A stretch of DNA of 64,000 nucleotides. Source: Candidatus Saccharimonadota bacterium (GTDB lineage Bacteria > Patescibacteriota > Saccharimonadia > Saccharimonadales > Saccharimonadaceae). The notes under the pieces are model-generated. The model saw only the letters and a program-made list of their open reading frames with translations. It was not told the DNA's origin and searched no databases. The stretch is from NCBI GenBank assembly GCA_905373795.1, contig CAJPUO010000002.1, forward strand, positions 227,134-291,133. Direction: 5' to 3'. A program made the position numbers and the translations under genes. Positions 17,617 to 25,768 of the stretch are shown here, one piece after another; within the stretch, counting starts at the first letter, position 1, and each line of letters opens with the position of its first letter.

Positions 17617-17643
17617 GAAAAAGAAAAAGCGCTTTTGCGCTTT
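17617..17643 (-). terminator. Intrinsic terminator after tRNA-Gly(CCC)
   Basis: Minus strand AAAGCGC-aaaa-GCGCTTT followed by TTCTTTTT, 9 nt beyond the tRNA 3' end. Confidence 0.75.
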
Positions 17644-17651
17644 GGATGAAT

Positions 17652-17726
17652 TGGTGCGGGTAGAGGGAGTCGAACCCTCGTCTCATGCTTGGGAAGCATA
17701 CATAATAGCCGTTATACGATACCCGC
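17652..17726 (-). tRNA. tRNA-Gly(CCC)
   Basis: Acceptor GCGGGTA/TACCCGC, anticodon loop TTCCCAA (CCC), T-loop TTCGACT, discriminator A, encoded CCA. Confidence 0.95.
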
Positions 17727-17781
17727 GCTGACTATATTATACACTATGCTTTGGCTATTTTTGCAGGACATTACTTCCGGA

Positions 17782-17809
17782 TTGACATAACCGGTTTCCT
17801 TGCTACAAT
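17782..17809 (+). promoter_or_regulatory. Promoter giving a leaderless mRNA
   Basis: TTGACA (17782-17787), 16-bp spacer, TACAAT (17804-17809), CAAAGT, ATG 17816. Almost identical in its last 12 bases to the promoter at 59986-60014. Confidence 0.8.
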
Positions 17810-17815
17810 CAAAGT

Positions 17816-18664
17816 ATGAAAAAACAAAAACTTGTAATTATATTAGTTATTCTAACACTGATCGGGGCGGGGATAGGCGTATACATTGCTGTACGCATTG
17901 CGCCAAAAAATAAGGACAATGCCAGCCGGCAGCAGGAGCAAAAGACAGCCTCCAGTTCTAACTCTACTAAGTCTGGTTCTGGCAATAGTTCTGGTGGTAG
18001 TAAGTCTAATACAGATTCCAAACCTAAGCAGTCTACGCCGAACCAGCAAGAGAAGAAGTCTGAAAAACCGCAGCCAAACCAAAAAGAACAGAGAATTGAC
18101 CCTGTACGCCCGAAGCATAACCCAGCCCCGCAACCACCGGCGAGTCCAGCCTCGCCGCCGCCGAAAAACAACCAACGGCCAGCTCCGCAACCTCAGCAGC
18201 CCGGTAACTCGCAGCAGCCTGCGCCGAATCCGCAGCCAAATCCAAATCCGCAGCCGCAACCAGCAGACCAAGATAAAAAGTATGACATAGGCCCGCCAGA
18301 TGCTTTGGAGATTCTTGAGCTGATTAATTACGCTCGTAGTAAGGAAAATCTGAAACCGTTAAAGATGTACGAGCCGCTTAATCGAACAGCACAGTGGATG
18401 GCGAATGACATGAAAGAGAATGATTATTTTAGCCATTATAAACCAGGCACAACTATTCCGCACGGACTGCTTAAGGCTAGGGCTGTCTGCAACGCGCCGG
18501 CCGAGAATCTGGTGCAAACTTCGCCGCCAGACTTGCACACTAGCCGCGTAGCCTTTAACGCCTGGATGCAATCGCCGCCGCACAGGCAATCCATCATGTC
18601 GAGCACTTATACGCTAACCGGATTTGGCATCGCCGGCAATAAGATTGTGGAGCATTTTTGTTGA
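17816..18664 (+). CDS. Secreted or membrane-anchored CAP (SCP/PR1) domain protein
   Basis: A 282-residue protein. An N-terminal hydrophobic helix (about residues 5-26, LVIILVILTLIGAGIG) is a signal anchor. It is followed by a low-complexity Ser/Gln/Asn/Pro-rich linker of about 125 residues (30-155) with many PQPNP units. The C-terminal CAP domain (about 160-282) shows the family His/Glu pattern: a first helix with LINYARSKENLKPL, NDYFSHYKPG, AENLV, and SPPHRQSIMS. CAP proteins act at the cell surface; the function in Saccharibacteria is unknown, and host contact is a possibility only. The promoter at 17782 is leaderless. Confidence 0.85.
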   Translation: MKKQKLVIILVILTLIGAGIGVYIAVRIAPKNKDNASRQQEQKTASSSNSTKSGSGNSSGGSKSNTDSKPKQSTPNQQEKKSEKPQPNQKEQRIDPVRPKHNPAPQPPASPASPPPKNNQRPAPQPQQPGNSQQPAPNPQPNPNPQPQPADQDKKYDIGPPDALEILELINYARSKENLKPLKMYEPLNRTAQWMANDMKENDYFSHYKPGTTIPHGLLKARAVCNAPAENLVQTSPPDLHTSRVAFNAWMQSPPHRQSIMSSTYTLTGFGIAGNKIVEHFC

Positions 18665-18669
18665 TTTAC

Positions 18670-19551
18670 CTAAGCTTCGTCAACTATATTCATATTGACA
18701 GCATCAGAAAAAATCATCAACTCGGAGCCAATTTTTGAATTGTGGTGAGCAGAATATCTGAGGTCAAAAGTCCGGTATTTTCTGTCGGGGTAGATGTCGA
18801 GGATTTCTTTTTCATTGTCGTAGCTCAGAATCCATTTTGCTTTGTGATGCTTGTTTAGTGAAGCGGCGAGTCTCTGATGGTCCTTTAACTTGAGGGCGTT
18901 TAAGTAAAGGTCTGCACCTTTTACAAAATATGGCGGGTCAACATAGAAGAAGCTATTTGGATCTTTCGCGTAACGCTCAATAACATCTACGCCGTCCTCA
19001 TTGAGAACAGTAAGTCTGTCGCTATAAAGTCCTATGAGTTTTATTTTCTCGATGAGATTTTGTTTATTGTATCGAGCGTCAATTTTCCATTCGCCAAGCT
19101 GCTGCTTGCCGCCAATCGGCCCTGCGTTTAGAATGCCAGAGCGATTAGTTCGATTAAGGAAGAAAGTTGCAAAACCAAGTGACAGCCTGTCGGATGTGTC
19201 GACCGCCCTATAGATTTTTTTCTGTCGTTCCCACTCTTCGACAGTTACGGGAGTATTTAATACTCGCTCAATAAAATCTGCATTATGTTCCTTTAAGGAA
19301 AACCAAAATGAATATATGGCTGGATCATAGTCATTAACAACGATTCTACACACCTTCTCAAGCAAAAGAAGTGATATGGCCGCTCCAGCACCACCAGCAT
19401 AAGGCTCTATGTATGTAATATCTTTCCATTCATGTTTTTCTATGACAGTGTCGAAGAAAGCAAAGAGAGCTGTCTTGCCACCTGGATAGCGCAGGGGGGT
19501 AAATAAGTGTTTTCTATGGGTTTGTGTTTTTATCATTTTCCTCTGCTTCAA
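18670..19551 (-). CDS. D12-class N6-adenine DNA methyltransferase (Dam-like)
   Basis: A 293-residue alpha-class adenine methylase. The N-terminal LRYPGGKTALF and IEPYAGGAGAA form the AdoMet site, and the catalytic motif DPPYFVKG lies near residue 197. It overlaps the upstream ParB-like gene by 38 bp, so the two are translated as a pair. There is no endonuclease gene next to it on this strand. It may be a solitary modifier, or a second methylase of the R-M locus that lies divergently at 21000-23506. MIKTQTH at 19536 is an alternative start. Confidence 0.87.
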   Translation of the reverse strand: MKQRKMIKTQTHRKHLFTPLRYPGGKTALFAFFDTVIEKHEWKDITYIEPYAGGAGAAISLLLLEKVCRIVVNDYDPAIYSFWFSLKEHNADFIERVLNTPVTVEEWERQKKIYRAVDTSDRLSLGFATFFLNRTNRSGILNAGPIGGKQQLGEWKIDARYNKQNLIEKIKLIGLYSDRLTVLNEDGVDVIERYAKDPNSFFYVDPPYFVKGADLYLNALKLKDHQRLAASLNKHHKAKWILSYDNEKEILDIYPDRKYRTFDLRYSAHHNSKIGSELMIFSDAVNMNIVDEA

Positions 19552-20944
19552 TTATACCCTGAATCAGAAAGTTGAATACAACTTCGATATTTTTCCAGAA
19601 CTTTTGAATGCTATTCTCATCAGCAAAATAACCGATATTATGTACGACTTGATTAAGATTCTGCGTGTAAAGCTGGGAGTTCAAGGCGCTAATGACACCT
19701 CTTACGTTCGCATTGTTGGTGGCGTATGTTGCCGATATGTAGTTTATCTTTTCTCTCAGCTGCACTTTATTAGAACCGTTGCCGGCAACTATCAGATTAT
19801 TGTTGCCGTCGAACCTTTCACCTCTGGATTCAAGATACCTGTGTACTGTTACTTCAAGTAGAGTGCGCACCAGCATTGATGTTGCTGTTGGACAGTCTTT
19901 GACAATCACTCTTTGTAACTCTTTGTGAATCTCGTTAATTTTCTCGGATTGCTTGCCGAGCTTTAGCCTTTTTGCAGTTGGCTTGATAAGTGTTGGGTAT
20001 ACCTTTTGCTGAGAATTAGAGTATATTGTCTTCCCTTTTTGTGTGATTTCAATCTCCTCCTCGCCAAGTAGGTTTGTTGCTCTGCTATCCTCTAACTCTT
20101 TATTGATGTTTTCTATGCGAGTGTCATCAAAGTCGAGTGCGCTAAGATATTTCTGCTGTTTTTCAATTGTGTTATACGCGCGCGACCAACTCTCTCCGCT
20201 GGAAGGCTTATTCGTCAGTAAGTCATAAACGAAAACTTTGAGCTTTTTTAGCAACAAGTCTTCGTTTCTTATGTCTAGCGTGCCGTCATCAAGAACATCG
20301 TAGCCAAAGAACGCAGCACCCGGGGTACTATCAACGATGCGATAAAAATTAGTTACCCTCCCTTCACCGAGTGCGTCCTTTTTCATTTGATAAGGCAGGT
20401 CAATTTTATCAACCAGATCAGCAATCGCGGCTCGTTTCACTCTCTGTCTATAATTGGCATCACCGCGCTTCTTGGTACGTACACCATGTCTGTCTCTTTC
20501 AACCTGACCCCACGACTTTTCGTTGTTATTTTTCAAATGTTTACGTTCAATATACCGGTTTGCTGTATCGATACTGTCGGTTACAATACAATCAAGAGTT
20601 GTTGTGGTGGTAATATGCTTATCTACGTTCAGCCCTTCAAAAAATGCGGAAAAGTTGCCAGCCAGCGAGGGGTCGGCAATACATTTGTATGCGACTAATC
20701 GTCGATTACCCTCATAAACAACATGCTTACCATCCTTGCTAATCACAACCAGTCGCTCCAGTTGGATTAAGTCGGCGTCATTAGTAATTTCTGAAGCAAG
20801 ATTCTTGATTGAGAATTTCTTCTCATTGCTCAAGAAAGTATCAATAAGTTCTTGCTGACTCTTTCCAAATAAGTCATTGGTTAGACGGGAGTTTTCATCC
20901 CACAACAGCAAATCTCTAATTTGAATTTTATTTTCTGTCAACAT
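19514..20944 (-). CDS. ParB N-terminal-like domain protein
   Basis: A 476-residue protein. The N-terminal 100 residues carry a ParB/sulfiredoxin-type fold with the signature VYEGNRRLVAYK (about residue 75-86), here preceded by a region that resembles target-site naming in ParB-like nucleases and CTPases. The rest is helical and charged, without a ParB helix-turn-helix that I can recognise. It is co-transcribed with the D12 methylase. A near-leaderless promoter is seen on the minus strand (TGA-TATAAT, 20961-20956, 11 nt before the ATG). Proteins of this sort accompany methylases in phage and defence loci; the role here is inference. Confidence 0.7.
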   Translation of the reverse strand: MLTENKIQIRDLLLWDENSRLTNDLFGKSQQELIDTFLSNEKKFSIKNLASEITNDADLIQLERLVVISKDGKHVVYEGNRRLVAYKCIADPSLAGNFSAFFEGLNVDKHITTTTTLDCIVTDSIDTANRYIERKHLKNNNEKSWGQVERDRHGVRTKKRGDANYRQRVKRAAIADLVDKIDLPYQMKKDALGEGRVTNFYRIVDSTPGAAFFGYDVLDDGTLDIRNEDLLLKKLKVFVYDLLTNKPSSGESWSRAYNTIEKQQKYLSALDFDDTRIENINKELEDSRATNLLGEEEIEITQKGKTIYSNSQQKVYPTLIKPTAKRLKLGKQSEKINEIHKELQRVIVKDCPTATSMLVRTLLEVTVHRYLESRGERFDGNNNLIVAGNGSNKVQLREKINYISATYATNNANVRGVISALNSQLYTQNLNQVVHNIGYFADENSIQKFWKNIEVVFNFLIQGIIEAEENDKNTNP

Positions 20945-20955
20945 AACTATTGCTT

Positions 20956-20990
20956 ATTATATCAAAATTCTAGGGAGATTTTGTTATAAT
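20956..20990. promoter_or_regulatory. Divergent near-leaderless promoters of the second R-M locus
   Basis: The minus strand has TATAAT (20961-20956), 11 nt before ATG 20944. The plus strand has TGT-TATAAT (20985-20990), 9 nt before ATG 21000. Both have extended -10 TGn motifs. The two start codons are only 55 bp apart, so the transcription units could influence each other. Confidence 0.65.
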
Positions 20991-20999
20991 AATAGATGT

Positions 21000-21971
21000 A
21001 TGATTGCGAAAACTGTAAACTCACATAATATTGCAAACTGGAAGGAAGATGTTTATAAGTCAGTCTTGTTTTATAACGATTGGTTTGTCAATTACGCTCC
21101 CGAGGCGTACAAGAAAACTCGAAGCCAAACGGCTGGTAGTGTTACGTCCGCACTGGAAATAACGAATTTTTTATTTGACATATCGCCAGCGAAAATTATT
21201 GAACATCCTGAAATCTTGCCGATTTTGCGAATGTCCACCGTTCCACCTATTGCACGAGATCGCCTAACTGGTCTATCGCAAGCTCCGAAGAGTCTCGTTG
21301 ATAGTATCGACAAAAACAAACGCATACCAACACGCATGACGAAAGAGGTGTTAGAAAGCGGGCTTGAAAAAATTTCCAATACTCTCAAAAGTATGCTCGA
21401 TACAGATATTTTTACCTGGATTGCAACTGGTAAATTGCCTACCGAAGAGGAGGAGACCAGGGCATCAATTATTATCGCCGATCGGCTGTGTGGCATGGTT
21501 GCTGACCCGATTATTAGGAATGCACAAGAACAGCGCCAGTTAGCGTCTATTAGGCAGTGGCTCGAAGCTCGTGACTACAAAATGGCAGCAAGAACCGTCA
21601 ATGAGAGTGATCCCACATCCATGCAACCGGGTACGTTTTCATTCAGGCTTAATGTGCCAGTTGTGCTCGATGGTGGATTAAACATCAATATACCGGTTGA
21701 TGCCGTTATTCAACCAAAGAATGCTAAGCAAGGTAGTATGCCGCTTCTTATGGAAGCAAAATCGGCTGGTGACTTTACGAATACAAACAAACGACGCAAA
21801 GAGGAGGCTATAAAGTTTTCGCAATTAAAACGAACCTATGGAAGTGAGACGAAGTTCTTCTTGTTCTTGTGTGGTTATTTTGATTCTGGATATCTGGGTT
21901 ACGAAGCGGCAGAAGGTATTGATTGGGTGTGGGAGCATCGCATAGACGACCTTAGTCTATTCGATTTATAA
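21000..21971 (+). CDS. XamI-like type II restriction endonuclease
   Basis: A 323-residue protein. Its C-terminal half shows the features I associate with the XamI family: an acidic residue in NINIPVDAVIQPKN, then PLLMEAKSAGDFTNTNKRRK (E-x-K of a PD-(D/E)xK active site), and the end FLCGYFDSGYLGYEAAEGID. XamI cuts GTCGAC, so that target is possible but unproven. Such sites do occur in the window (for example 24262 and 27862), so protection by methylation would be needed. The gene lies 5 bp before its methylase. The promoter is near-leaderless. Confidence 0.78.
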   Translation: MIAKTVNSHNIANWKEDVYKSVLFYNDWFVNYAPEAYKKTRSQTAGSVTSALEITNFLFDISPAKIIEHPEILPILRMSTVPPIARDRLTGLSQAPKSLVDSIDKNKRIPTRMTKEVLESGLEKISNTLKSMLDTDIFTWIATGKLPTEEEETRASIIIADRLCGMVADPIIRNAQEQRQLASIRQWLEARDYKMAARTVNESDPTSMQPGTFSFRLNVPVVLDGGLNINIPVDAVIQPKNAKQGSMPLLMEAKSAGDFTNTNKRRKEEAIKFSQLKRTYGSETKFFLFLCGYFDSGYLGYEAAEGIDWVWEHRIDDLSLFDL

Positions 21972-21976
21972 CAATC

Positions 21977-23506
21977 ATGAAGACAAAGACACGGGAAAAA
22001 CTGCAGAAAGAACTAGATTCTCAGAAAACCGAGTTGTTTCGCAACCAGATGGGGCAATATGCAACACCAACGGCATTAGCTGATGAGATTGTCAGACTTG
22101 GCCTATCTTATTTGGAAGATAAGGATATTGGATTCATTGATCCGGCTTTTGGGCTTGGAGCGTTTTACGATTCGCTAGAGCGTATTGCTCCGGCTTTCAA
22201 GAAGATAATATCTAAAGCTACTGGCGTAGAGATTGATGCGCACTATTTCGGGCCATCTACTAAGTTATGGAAAGATTCGCTGATTGAGGTAATTAATAGC
22301 GACTTTACAAAACTAAAAGCGCCAAAAAAAGATGAAAACAAGTACAACTTCATGGTTTGTAACCCGCCTTATGTCAGGCACCACCATATCAAATCGGAAG
22401 ACAAGTCTCGCTTACAAAGCCTTGTTTTTGAACAACTGGGCGTTAAATCAAGTAAACTTATGGGTCTATATGGTTATTTCATGATGTTGAGTCATCAATG
22501 GCTCAGCAAAGATGGGGTTGGTGTTTGGCTGGTACCGACGGAGTTTCTTGATGTGAATTACGGACTTGCGATTAAAGAATATCTAGTAAGTCGCGTAAGT
22601 ATTTTGAGAGTCCATACATTCAGGGCTGAAGATGTACAATTTACGGATGCCTTAGTTACATCAACTATCATTGTATTTAAGAATACTACTTCAGATGAAA
22701 ATCACTCCATTATTTTCACAAAAGGTAGTAATCTTGATAGACCTATCAATTCGATATCGATTTCTCAATCGCAACTCGATTCGAGAAAAAAATGGAGTAG
22801 ACTAATTGCTGGTGCTCTGGAACCAAAAGAAACAACTCTACGATTTGGTGATGTTTTCAGCATCAAGCGTGGTATTGCAACTGGATCAAACTCGTTTTTT
22901 ATAATTTCAAAAGATGAGGCTAAAAAAAGAAATATACCAAAAGAATTTTTACAGCCAGTTTTGCCAAGTTCTCGATATGTAAATAGTCGCATTATTGAGT
23001 CGGCTGATGACGGTAGTCCGATTGGTAAAAAAGAGTTATTTTTATTTAACTGCCATCTTGCTGAGAATATTTTGCAAAAGGCCTATCCTGATGTTTATGC
23101 TTATGTTCAAGAGGGGCGCGAAAAAGGTATTAGCGAGGGTTATATTTGTAAAAATCGAAGCCCTTGGTATAAACAGGAGCAACGTAAAAGCCCTGACTTG
23201 TTTATAAGTTACATGGGGCGCAGTCGAAATGGTAAATCACCTTTCAAGTTTTATTTGAATCGCTCAAAAGCCATCGCCACAAATGGTTATTTAATGATTT
23301 ACATCAAGCCTGAATATAAATCTATTCTTGAAGATGAGTCTAACGGCAGACTTAAGTCTCTCGTTCAATGCCTGACGGATGAAATATTAATAAGCGGAGG
23401 AAGGAGCTACGGTGGAGGATTGCATAAACTAGAGCCATCAGAATTGGCAAACATTCCTCTTCAGGGCATAAAAATAGAGCCACCTCAGCAAATGCTCGCG
23501 ATCTAG
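21977..23506 (+). CDS. N6-adenine DNA methyltransferase of the XamI-like system
   Basis: A 509-residue gamma-type (TaqI/Eco57I-like) methylase. The AdoMet region FIDPAFGLGAFYDSL is near residue 53 and the catalytic motif NPPYVRHHHI near 134. The long C-terminal target-recognition region includes FGDVFSIKRGIATGSN. It is the cognate modifier of the XamI-like endonuclease immediately upstream (5-bp gap). Its A/T-rich codon use is unlike that of the ribosomal genes, which suggests acquisition. It ends 267 bp before tRNA-Gly(GCC), where relic recombination sequence is found. Confidence 0.87.
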   Translation: MKTKTREKLQKELDSQKTELFRNQMGQYATPTALADEIVRLGLSYLEDKDIGFIDPAFGLGAFYDSLERIAPAFKKIISKATGVEIDAHYFGPSTKLWKDSLIEVINSDFTKLKAPKKDENKYNFMVCNPPYVRHHHIKSEDKSRLQSLVFEQLGVKSSKLMGLYGYFMMLSHQWLSKDGVGVWLVPTEFLDVNYGLAIKEYLVSRVSILRVHTFRAEDVQFTDALVTSTIIVFKNTTSDENHSIIFTKGSNLDRPINSISISQSQLDSRKKWSRLIAGALEPKETTLRFGDVFSIKRGIATGSNSFFIISKDEAKKRNIPKEFLQPVLPSSRYVNSRIIESADDGSPIGKKELFLFNCHLAENILQKAYPDVYAYVQEGREKGISEGYICKNRSPWYKQEQRKSPDLFISYMGRSRNGKSPFKFYLNRSKAIATNGYLMIYIKPEYKSILEDESNGRLKSLVQCLTDEILISGGRSYGGGLHKLEPSELANIPLQGIKIEPPQQMLAI

Positions 23507-23685
23507 AGTAACAGTCGCTAAAGCGACACGTCTCCGTCCAGAAAACACCCTTTTCAGCTAAAAAATAAAAATATTGGCGGGAGAAATTTCAAAAAGATAA
23601 TTCAAAGAGCTTTTCTGGTGAGGCGAGCAGACATGTGCGTCCACGAGCGTTGGGTTTAAGCCTATACGGCTCAGCTTTTACGCTC

Positions 23686-23773
23686 GAAATAGGTTCGAGC
23701 TTTGGTATAATTTCTACCAATAGAGCCAAAACAGCCGCCCATTCGGGCGACAAAATCTCAGAAAGTTCCATTG
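23686..23773. other. Relic recombination site beside tRNA-Gly(GCC)
   Basis: GAAATAGGTTCGAGCTT (23686-23702) is identical to 45273-45289 in inverted repeat A of the tRNA-Val island. CGCCCATTCGGGCGAC, about 40 bp before the tRNA 3' end, is identical to part of inverted repeat B at 47090-47110. In both islands the two pieces lie in the same order toward the tRNA, but here no recombinase gene lies between them. It probably marks a former or related integration at tRNA-Gly. The R-M genes upstream would be its cargo, by inference. Confidence 0.55.
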
Positions 23774-23849
23774 TGGTGCGGGTTAGGAGACTCTAACTCC
23801 TGGCCTCTTCCATGGCAAGGAAGCGCTCTAACAACTGAGCTAAACCCGC
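23774..23849 (-). tRNA. tRNA-Gly(GCC)
   Basis: Acceptor GCGGGTT/AACCCGC, anticodon loop TTGCCAT (GCC), T-loop TTAGAGT, discriminator A, encoded CCA. The 3' end faces the XamI-like R-M genes. Confidence 0.95.
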
Positions 23850-23982
23850 ATAATGTTTGCTGCGTATCTCGCCGGCAAATCGTCATAATTTTGCGAACTC
23901 GCCTACGATGTGCGATGCAACAGCCAATCTTTCGATTACATAGTAAGTATAGCAAACAAAACCGCCCATTTCAATAATCTTA

Positions 23983-24774
23983 TCACCAATTTCTCTTCGT
24001 ATGATCTGGCGCGGCGTCTTCGTAATCTTCCAGGTGCTGGTTTCTTTCCTGGGATTTGCGCTGTTCGTTGTAGGCGTCGATGAATCGCTTGTCCAATTCT
24101 TTGAGTTTGCCGTCGGTGCTGCCCGCGTCAACTTTTTCTTTATCGCCAGGGTTGGTGACTGAAATACCTTGGTCGCCGTTTCTGAGCTGTTTTATCTGCG
24201 CCAACTTTTGCCGGATTCGCTGCTCAATAACGATTGCCGTTTTGCCGTCGTCATTGCTCGCGTCGACTGTCCTGCTAGCAAATTGCACACCGCAACTATC
24301 TTCGCCGTCGTGCAGTACGGCGTTTGCTTCGTCGTAGCGGATGATTGCCTGGTCGTAGCGTTTTTCGCTGGCAAGGGCGTCTGCTTGTGCCTCGATTGAT
24401 AACGCCAGGTTGATGCGGACAGGACATTCGCGCGTTTTCGGTGCTTTTTGCAGGGCTTGGCGGAATTGTTTTTCTGCCGAGTCGTAGCGGGCTTGCTTAT
24501 ATAAAGCGTTCCCGTCATTAAAAAATACTTTATAAGATTCAAACAAATTCATGGTATAAATTGGCGATAAGCGAAAGGAAGCCTGGCTGTTGTCGCCGTC
24601 TTTATAGGCGGCGTGCGCTGCTAGCGACAGCAGAGGAAAACTCGTCAATTTAATAGCAACCAGCAGAATCACCACGCAAGCAGGGAACGAATAGCGGAGC
24701 AGTTTCCGGCGTTTTCCTTGGCGGATTTTTTCAAAATCTAGTTTTTTCAGGTCAAATGGACGATTCTTACTCAC
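23983..24774 (-). CDS. Membrane-anchored TPR protein, BatC/BatE-like
   Basis: A 263-residue protein and last gene of the MoxR/VWA operon. One transmembrane helix near the N-terminus (about residues 28-47, FPACVVILLVAIK) is followed by an extracytoplasmic region with two to three TPR-like repeats (GNALYKQARYDSAEKQFRQA and ALASEKRYDQAIIRYDEA) and a charged C-terminal tail. In Bat operons the TPR subunit is thought to scaffold the VWA proteins. The start is GTG 24774, overlapping the upstream VWA gene by 8 bp. Confidence 0.75.
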   Translation of the reverse strand: MSKNRPFDLKKLDFEKIRQGKRRKLLRYSFPACVVILLVAIKLTSFPLLSLAAHAAYKDGDNSQASFRLSPIYTMNLFESYKVFFNDGNALYKQARYDSAEKQFRQALQKAPKTRECPVRINLALSIEAQADALASEKRYDQAIIRYDEANAVLHDGEDSCGVQFASRTVDASNDDGKTAIVIEQRIRQKLAQIKQLRNGDQGISVTNPGDKEKVDAGSTDGKLKELDKRFIDAYNEQRKSQERNQHLEDYEDAAPDHTKRNW

Positions 24775-25768
24775 GATTTTCTCCCTCCGACGGCGTTATA
24801 TTCTGAAGTTTGCGCAAAGGCAAATAGATGGTTCTGATTTCAAAGGCCAGCAGAATAGCAGCCGCAAATATTGCTATCCAATAGATATCGTTGTAGCCGT
24901 CGAACGAGCGGCTGCTACTGACAGCTTTATCGACGGAGCCGTTCTTGACGACAGCGTCAATAGAATCTGGAGTTTGCCGGTGCGTGTACGGTAAACCTGT
25001 TTGATTTGCAATGTTTTTAAGGTTTGTCTCGTCGATTTTCGATATAGCGTATTGCAAATCTGGCCCGCGCAAGTAAAAACCGTCAAAGCCGCCGCTGTAA
25101 CTTGGCGTTTTCATTTTTCCGCCGTTGGCAGTGCCGTAGCCCATAATCGCGCCGCCGCCCAGCAGAGGCTTTAAGCTGGCGAATGATTTTGGTGAGGTGT
25201 CGCTGGTTTGTTCACCGTCGCCCAGGTAAAATAGCAGTGAGGTGCGCTCGGGATTTTTATGCTTGGTGCGAGTAATTTCCGAGGCGATAGTGTCAATCGG
25301 CGCATCAATTGAGCTGCCCATGGCGTAGCTTTCGCTGATGATATTTACCGTGTCAACTGCCGATTCAAACATTCTGACATCTGTCGATAACGGCGAATTG
25401 ACGAAAGCTTTATTGTTGAAAGTTATTAAGCTAAATTGCGCGCCGACCAGCTTTTTGGCAATTTCTTTGGCGTCGCGGCGCATGCCGTTGATTCGCGGCT
25501 GACCGTTATCATAATCCTCGGCAGCAGAACTCATCGTTGTATCTATTACAACATAAACATCGATTAGCGGCGCACCCCATTCTTTCACTTCGCCGGGAAC
25601 AGCTGGGCGAAAACAAGCAGCAATGATGAGCAAGACAATACAGAACCGCCGCAGCCATGCTCGCTGGTTGGATATTGGTTTGGAAAAAATTCTCCAACCT
25701 GTAAAAATTGCAGCAACTACCAGAATTATCAGCAACAGATACCACGGCAAAATCGGTTGCACTATCAT
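24767..25768 (-). CDS. VWA domain membrane protein, BatB-like
   Basis: 333 residues from ATG 25768, chosen over 25783 because it makes a clean ATGA overlap with the upstream stop. Two N-terminal hydrophobic helices are followed by a VWA domain whose metal site reads DTTMSS (DxTxS instead of the usual DxSxS), then a C-terminal helix (IYWIAIFAAAILLAFEI). VWA proteins bind partners through a bound divalent metal, likely outside the membrane here. It pairs with the second VWA protein upstream in the operon. Confidence 0.8.
   Translation of the reverse strand: MIVQPILPWYLLLIILVVAAIFTGWRIFSKPISNQRAWLRRFCIVLLIIAACFRPAVPGEVKEWGAPLIDVYVVIDTTMSSAAEDYDNGQPRINGMRRDAKEIAKKLVGAQFSLITFNNKAFVNSPLSTDVRMFESAVDTVNIISESYAMGSSIDAPIDTIASEITRTKHKNPERTSLLFYLGDGEQTSDTSPKSFASLKPLLGGGAIMGYGTANGGKMKTPSYSGGFDGFYLRGPDLQYAISKIDETNLKNIANQTGLPYTHRQTPDSIDAVVKNGSVDKAVSSSRSFDGYNDIYWIAIFAAAILLAFEIRTIYLPLRKLQNITPSEGENRE

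Noticed and set aside
17852..18290. Long frames on both strands in the CAP protein linker
   Set aside because: The linker is low complexity, so all frames stay open; only the frame joining signal anchor and CAP domain makes sense.
23589..23771. 60-codon minus frame beside tRNA-Gly(GCC)
   Set aside because: It reads through the tRNA terminator and relic attachment sequence; it has no binding site and no protein character.
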